From Taenia hydatigena (Eukaryota; Platyhelminthes; Cestoda; Cyclophyllidea; Taeniidae): DNA of 64,000 nt. The notes under the pieces were generated by a model that searched no databases, was not told where the DNA came from, and saw nothing but the letters and a program-made list of their open reading frames with translations. Below, piece after piece: positions 60,001-64,000 of the stretch. The stretch is from NCBI GenBank assembly GCA_036345935.2, contig JADWOT020000001.1, positions 11,908,623 through 11,972,622 on the forward strand, given 5' to 3'. The position numbers and the translations under genes were made by a program. Every line of letters starts with the position of its first letter. Position 1 is the stretch's first letter.

Positions 60001-63000
60001 ATATGCACATTGAATTTTAAACTGCCATACATCAACAGTTTTTCATTTGCATAAATTAATGTGTACCAAAACATCAAATCACTTTGTAACGCTTCGTGTA
60101 ATTGACGATGCATTTGTAAATGCAAACCAAACACCATGAACTACACTTCAACGCCCTTGCACTCATCTGCCTTCTGATGAAGCCGCCGACAGCACCATGA
60201 ACACAGCATCCACTACCGCCACCGCCTTCGGCACTACCTTATTTAATATTAGTAATGTATGCGCAAGATAATATGCAGTCGAATATAGTGGAAAAGGATG
60301 TGACATGATGGGATAGAAACTGACTATAGGAAATAGCACAAATGTGTGGAGAGGAGTAAAGAGCAGCAGGGAAGACTAAGGTAATGTGCAGCCGATTTTA
60401 GTGCATCAGAAGAAACCAGCAATCCCAGGCGTTCCACTTCCGTCATAGCCTTGTGTGCTAACTCAGACCGACGTAGCCTAACCTCAGTAGAGTGATTGAA
60501 TCCACGAGGCATCTGTACATAGCTATTGCTGACGTCCACTTCCCTCGACTAATCACCATATAACTCTCAACTCTCCTAGTTAACTGCATATTCTACTGAT
60601 TCCTTTTTTACGCCATCTCATCTACTCCCTACAAGTCCCTAAGAGTTTCGGTGTCTAACATTCACCTAGCCTAACGGCAAGCACATTTTATCCAAGAATA
60701 GGAAGGCGTCACTTTCTACAACCACAAATGCGAACTTTGGGATGTTCACGCAGCATGTATAGGCAACAGGATTTCGCGTTTTACTAAGCACCAGTGGTTA
60801 GCGTATGAACTCACACAAAGTACTCCAAAAGGATGCTATTGAGCTTAATCATTTGTACCTTTTTCCTCGCATTTGACGTTGGCTTCTGGTGGAATACCTA
60901 TTTTCTATTCTATTTTTGTACGCCACCTTCGTGATCCGCTCTACTGAGTGGCGTATATCTCAATTCTGTTCAATGGGACTCATTTCACGACCTCTTCCTT
61001 TGCTCATTCGCTGCTCTGCATGCCACTCACTGGCGTGCAGATAACTAGTGATGGGTCTGAGGGACTCGATAGAATAGAAAAAGAACATTCGTGTTTTCGA
61101 GTTCAGCTGTTACCGTCAGTTTAAATGGGACCACCTAGGTGTGGCTAAGATCAAACAACTGGCTGAACGCTTCCTTGCGTGTTGATGTTTCTACCAGAAG
61201 TACTGTAATCACCACATTAGCCTCACTTGCGAACGAGCCTGCATCATAAAAGCCGTCCTGCATTAGACATTCAACCTCCAACTACCTTCTCTATGACATC
61301 GGCATACTAACCCGATCTTGGCTACAAGTCCGATATCCCACATTTCAATCGTCCACACCTTACATCCTGAAACTCCAACAAATCTATCTCCTTCTATCCG
61401 CAGTTTCGCGATTGCATGCATTTCATACGCCTGGCTTCGCGTTGGATTGCACCGCATTTCATCTTTGCGTGTGCACGTATGATTTGTGATTTTGATCGCA
61501 CCTCTTGCGTGGAAACCTAGCAACCCATGAAATACGGGCTTCCAGAAGGAGATTATTTAATAGCTTTATCTTCATACGGTCATGAAGCGCATCATTAAGG
61601 ATTTCCCTGTGTCGCCCATGAGACTTACCACGCTCCTGAACAAGTGAATGAGCGTATGCATGCTTCGGTGCGTAGGAGATGTGTTGATGGTCATAGTGGC
61701 CGGATCGAATTTACGGCCTTTGCCATGATGGAAAGCATATTGATGGGAAAATTAGCGTTGCAAGAGCAGTCACATTGGTTACAACTTTACACCCCTTCCC
61801 TTCAGCCACATCACCTTTTTCAGGGACTATTTACCACTAAGAAGTATTAAGTGGTATGGGTGAACAAATTGAAATAGTGGGCTTAGTAGGGATTGGCTTT
61901 ATAAGGTGCATTGACAAAAGCCGAAACAGGCTTGTAAATGTCAAAAACCAATTTTGAGGGTGGGTCTTGTGCCTCTTGGAGCACTATACGAAACCCATGC
62001 CTTTATTCGTGTTAACGCTCCAATTGCAGTTCCATGCTCCATCATTCCTTGTATTTATTCGTAAGCTGCGTGAAGGATTACCAGCTTGTTGGTTAATGAC
62101 GGACTGTCAGCGTTAAAGTCGCAGTCGCGTTAGGACATTGAGCTGCGAGCATAGGCTGTACGTTGCTGTTTCCAACGGTGCTATCACGTTTGTGATGTGA
62201 AGGGAGATCGGTACGTGGAATGCCTCCTTGGGTTGAAGTACATTGTTAACTAGTCATGTAGAGCGGTGTTTTCTGCCCATATTCGCTACGCCACTTCTGC
62301 TCAGCCTTCTGCAGCACTTGAGGAATGATGTTGTTCGATCACTTCAACGATTAGGCGTTTGGTTTTCATGGACGAAGTGCTCATGATCTAGTCCCTTATA
62401 ACACTTGTCTACTTTGGAAGTGTTTGCCTTGGGATGTACTGTTCTGTGTTTGATGTGGCGCATTAGTTTTATTTTCAAGTGCTGTAATCGACCCTTTGGC
62501 GTGCTTGTTGGCTGTTTTATGAGTATGGAGTGCTGCTTGTTGAAGTGGAGCCTGAGGACACCATTGAGTTTGCTTACCCATGGATTAGTGGAGTGATAGG
62601 CGACCTTTGCAGTGTTTGTTATTTATCAGCATTACATGCAACTTCAGCCTAAATGCACACGTGTTGCTTTGCGTGGACGAGACGAGGCGAAATCTCTTCT
62701 CTCAATGCACATTACTAGCCAAGTTCTGGGTAAGTAGATTGGCCGGTATGTAGCAATTTCATCGTTTGGCAGGTGGACTTCTCCGCACATTCCCTACATC
62801 GCTGATAACTTATCGAGGAAATTCTTGTCAGCAGTGAAGTAGAAAGTGAATTTGCCAAAGTGAGGAAGCCTTTTCAAATTATCAAACGCTTTTCGCAGAC
62901 AACGAAAGCTAGTGAGCAATGGACACTTTGGCATTATTCCTTTAAAGGTCAGTTGAATTTTTGTGCAAGTGCCGAACATACAGGTATTCCTTCAAACTAG

Positions 63001-63716
63001 TTCAGTTTTCTTATCAAATGTTTGCAGTTACTTTGATCAAAAAGACAGCATAGAAGTAGATACGTATATGCCAAAATTAGTTATTACGAAAAAGAGAAGG
63101 CGCACACATTAACGCAGTTTGATGGGGAAGAGCTTTGTGTGCTCTCTAGGGCACATCGATGTTAGCCCAGTCCCGAGCTGTGTGCATTCTGCCTAATTGT
63201 CACCCAAAAGGAGTAAGCGAACATGTCCTACACACAGCTGCACAAATATCATTCAGATGAGCACAGATGAATTGCGCACGAATAGGCATCCGGTGTGTCG
63301 CCTGATTTGGTGATAGTACGGTGCTGCGGCATCATGGTCCCCAGTGTACTCATAGGAGATGCCAAATATGCCTTTGATCCCCACCCACGGTAGGTTCCAT
63401 AACTCTGTCCTTTAGACCTCACTCAGTTCTATAAAGAATAATTAGCAGACGAAACGCCATATTGCAGTAGAAAAGAAAGGTCACGATTCTCGGCCATTTT
63501 GGCTGCAATATGCCGTGCCTACGAACAGATCCGAGGCTAAATTAGTAGCTCATGTGTGAATAAATTGAACTGTCGTGCAATTATGGATGACTTCTTCTTG
63601 CCAAAAGGAGGCATCAAAACCAAAAGGGAGAACCTATCGTCCTTGTCGAAGGCGTAGCTCTTCTCCGCCGGAGGTTGATCTTCATTCGAAGCTGCGATGC
63701 TTAACGGGAAAGTAAA
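57017..63716. other. No supported gene apart from short repeat B
   Basis: About 6.7 kb of AT-rich sequence with short frames on both strands. A 68-codon plus-strand frame at 61644-61850 is protein-like (EFTAFAMMESILMGKLAL) but lacks an ATG at its start and splice support. The divergent repeat B copy is at 61974-62040. Confidence 0.45.
61974..62040 (+). repeat. Short dispersed repeat family B, divergent copy
   Basis: Starts TCTTGGAGCACTATACG and keeps the blocks CCATGC, TTAACGCTC and ATTGCAG in the same order as the other two copies, with short gaps. More diverged than the 39.4/52.3 kb pair. Confidence 0.35.
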
Positions 63717-63923
63717 ATGAGCACCGCCGCAAACCGTGCGATGCGAAATCTTGTAGTTTATGCCACTGCACCTCTATTACCATACATACATCGTCCTCTT
63801 CCACTCACCAACACCATGAAATACGAAAATCCCCTCGTTTACTATTTCTTTGATTTAGTAAATGTTGTAATGTGGCAAAACCAGCGCCAGACATTGCATG
63901 AATGGTACAGCAAAAGAAGGTAA
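63717..63923 (+). CDS. Candidate small protein or first exon, 68 aa
   Basis: An ATG-initiated frame of 68 codons lies near the right edge. The peptide starts MSTAANRAMRNLVVY and includes PLLPYIHRPLPL, MKYENPLVYYFFDLVN and QRQTLHEWYSKRR. The last codons overlap a plausible donor (AAG/GTAAAA), so this could be a complete short protein or the first exon of a gene that leaves the window. Composition is balanced and protein-like, with charged and aromatic residues spread evenly. No family is recognised. Confidence 0.35.
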   Translation: MSTAANRAMRNLVVYATAPLLPYIHRPLPLTNTMKYENPLVYYFFDLVNVVMWQNQRQTLHEWYSKRR

Positions 63924-64000
63924 AATAAATAATAAGAAGAAAGGCAGAATTATGTCTATGAAACTGTTCAGTTTCTTCCAAGTAGCAAAAAGTGCCTAAA

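Overview
The window looks like nuclear DNA of an invertebrate animal, most likely a parasitic flatworm with a large, repeat-rich genome. The evidence is AT-rich sequence with few long reading frames, genes split by short introns with GT..AG borders, replication-type histone genes with an invertebrate-style H2B, and several old dispersed repeats. The flatworm assignment is inference from gene style and was not tested by any search. No tRNA, rRNA, CRISPR array or bacterial-type operon was seen.

Three gene-level assignments are firm, all on the minus strand. H2A (15166-15552) and H2B (16919-17287) lie head to tail, each with TATA and CCAAT-type elements upstream and a recognisable but damaged histone 3' stem-loop downstream. 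H2A has ATT where the start ATG belongs, and both proteins carry changes at near-invariant positions, so this pair seems to be decaying. The third is a seven-exon ankyrin-repeat gene (23474-26415). Its exons join in phase into a protein of about 491 residues, made almost wholly of ankyrin repeats, from a five-codon first exon (MSEFK) to a clear stop.

From 28 to 38 kb the plus strand holds gene candidates too small for ordinary ORF calling. They are a cysteine-rich exon (28303-28556), a two-exon gene with a signal peptide for a 56-residue secreted peptide (31362-31865), and a two-exon gene for an 88-residue membrane or secreted protein (37327-37815). They rest on phase-matched splice sites and signal-like leaders, not on homology.

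The right half is dominated by old repeats. Two direct copies of a repeat of about 3.3 kb (45245-48720 and 52929-56153) share both flanks but have unrelated cores. Smaller families link 10.4 with 42 kb, 41.2 with 42.9 kb (inverted), 39.4 with 52.3 and 62.0 kb, and 49.2 with 49.9 kb. A 119-bp element with terminal inverted repeats sits at 40304-40422. Several minus-strand stretches (about 4.5-5.2, 35.4-36.1, 43-43.9 and 56.6-57.0 kb) read like decayed coding sequence that I cannot name.

The remainder is intergenic or intronic sequence in which I see no supported gene.
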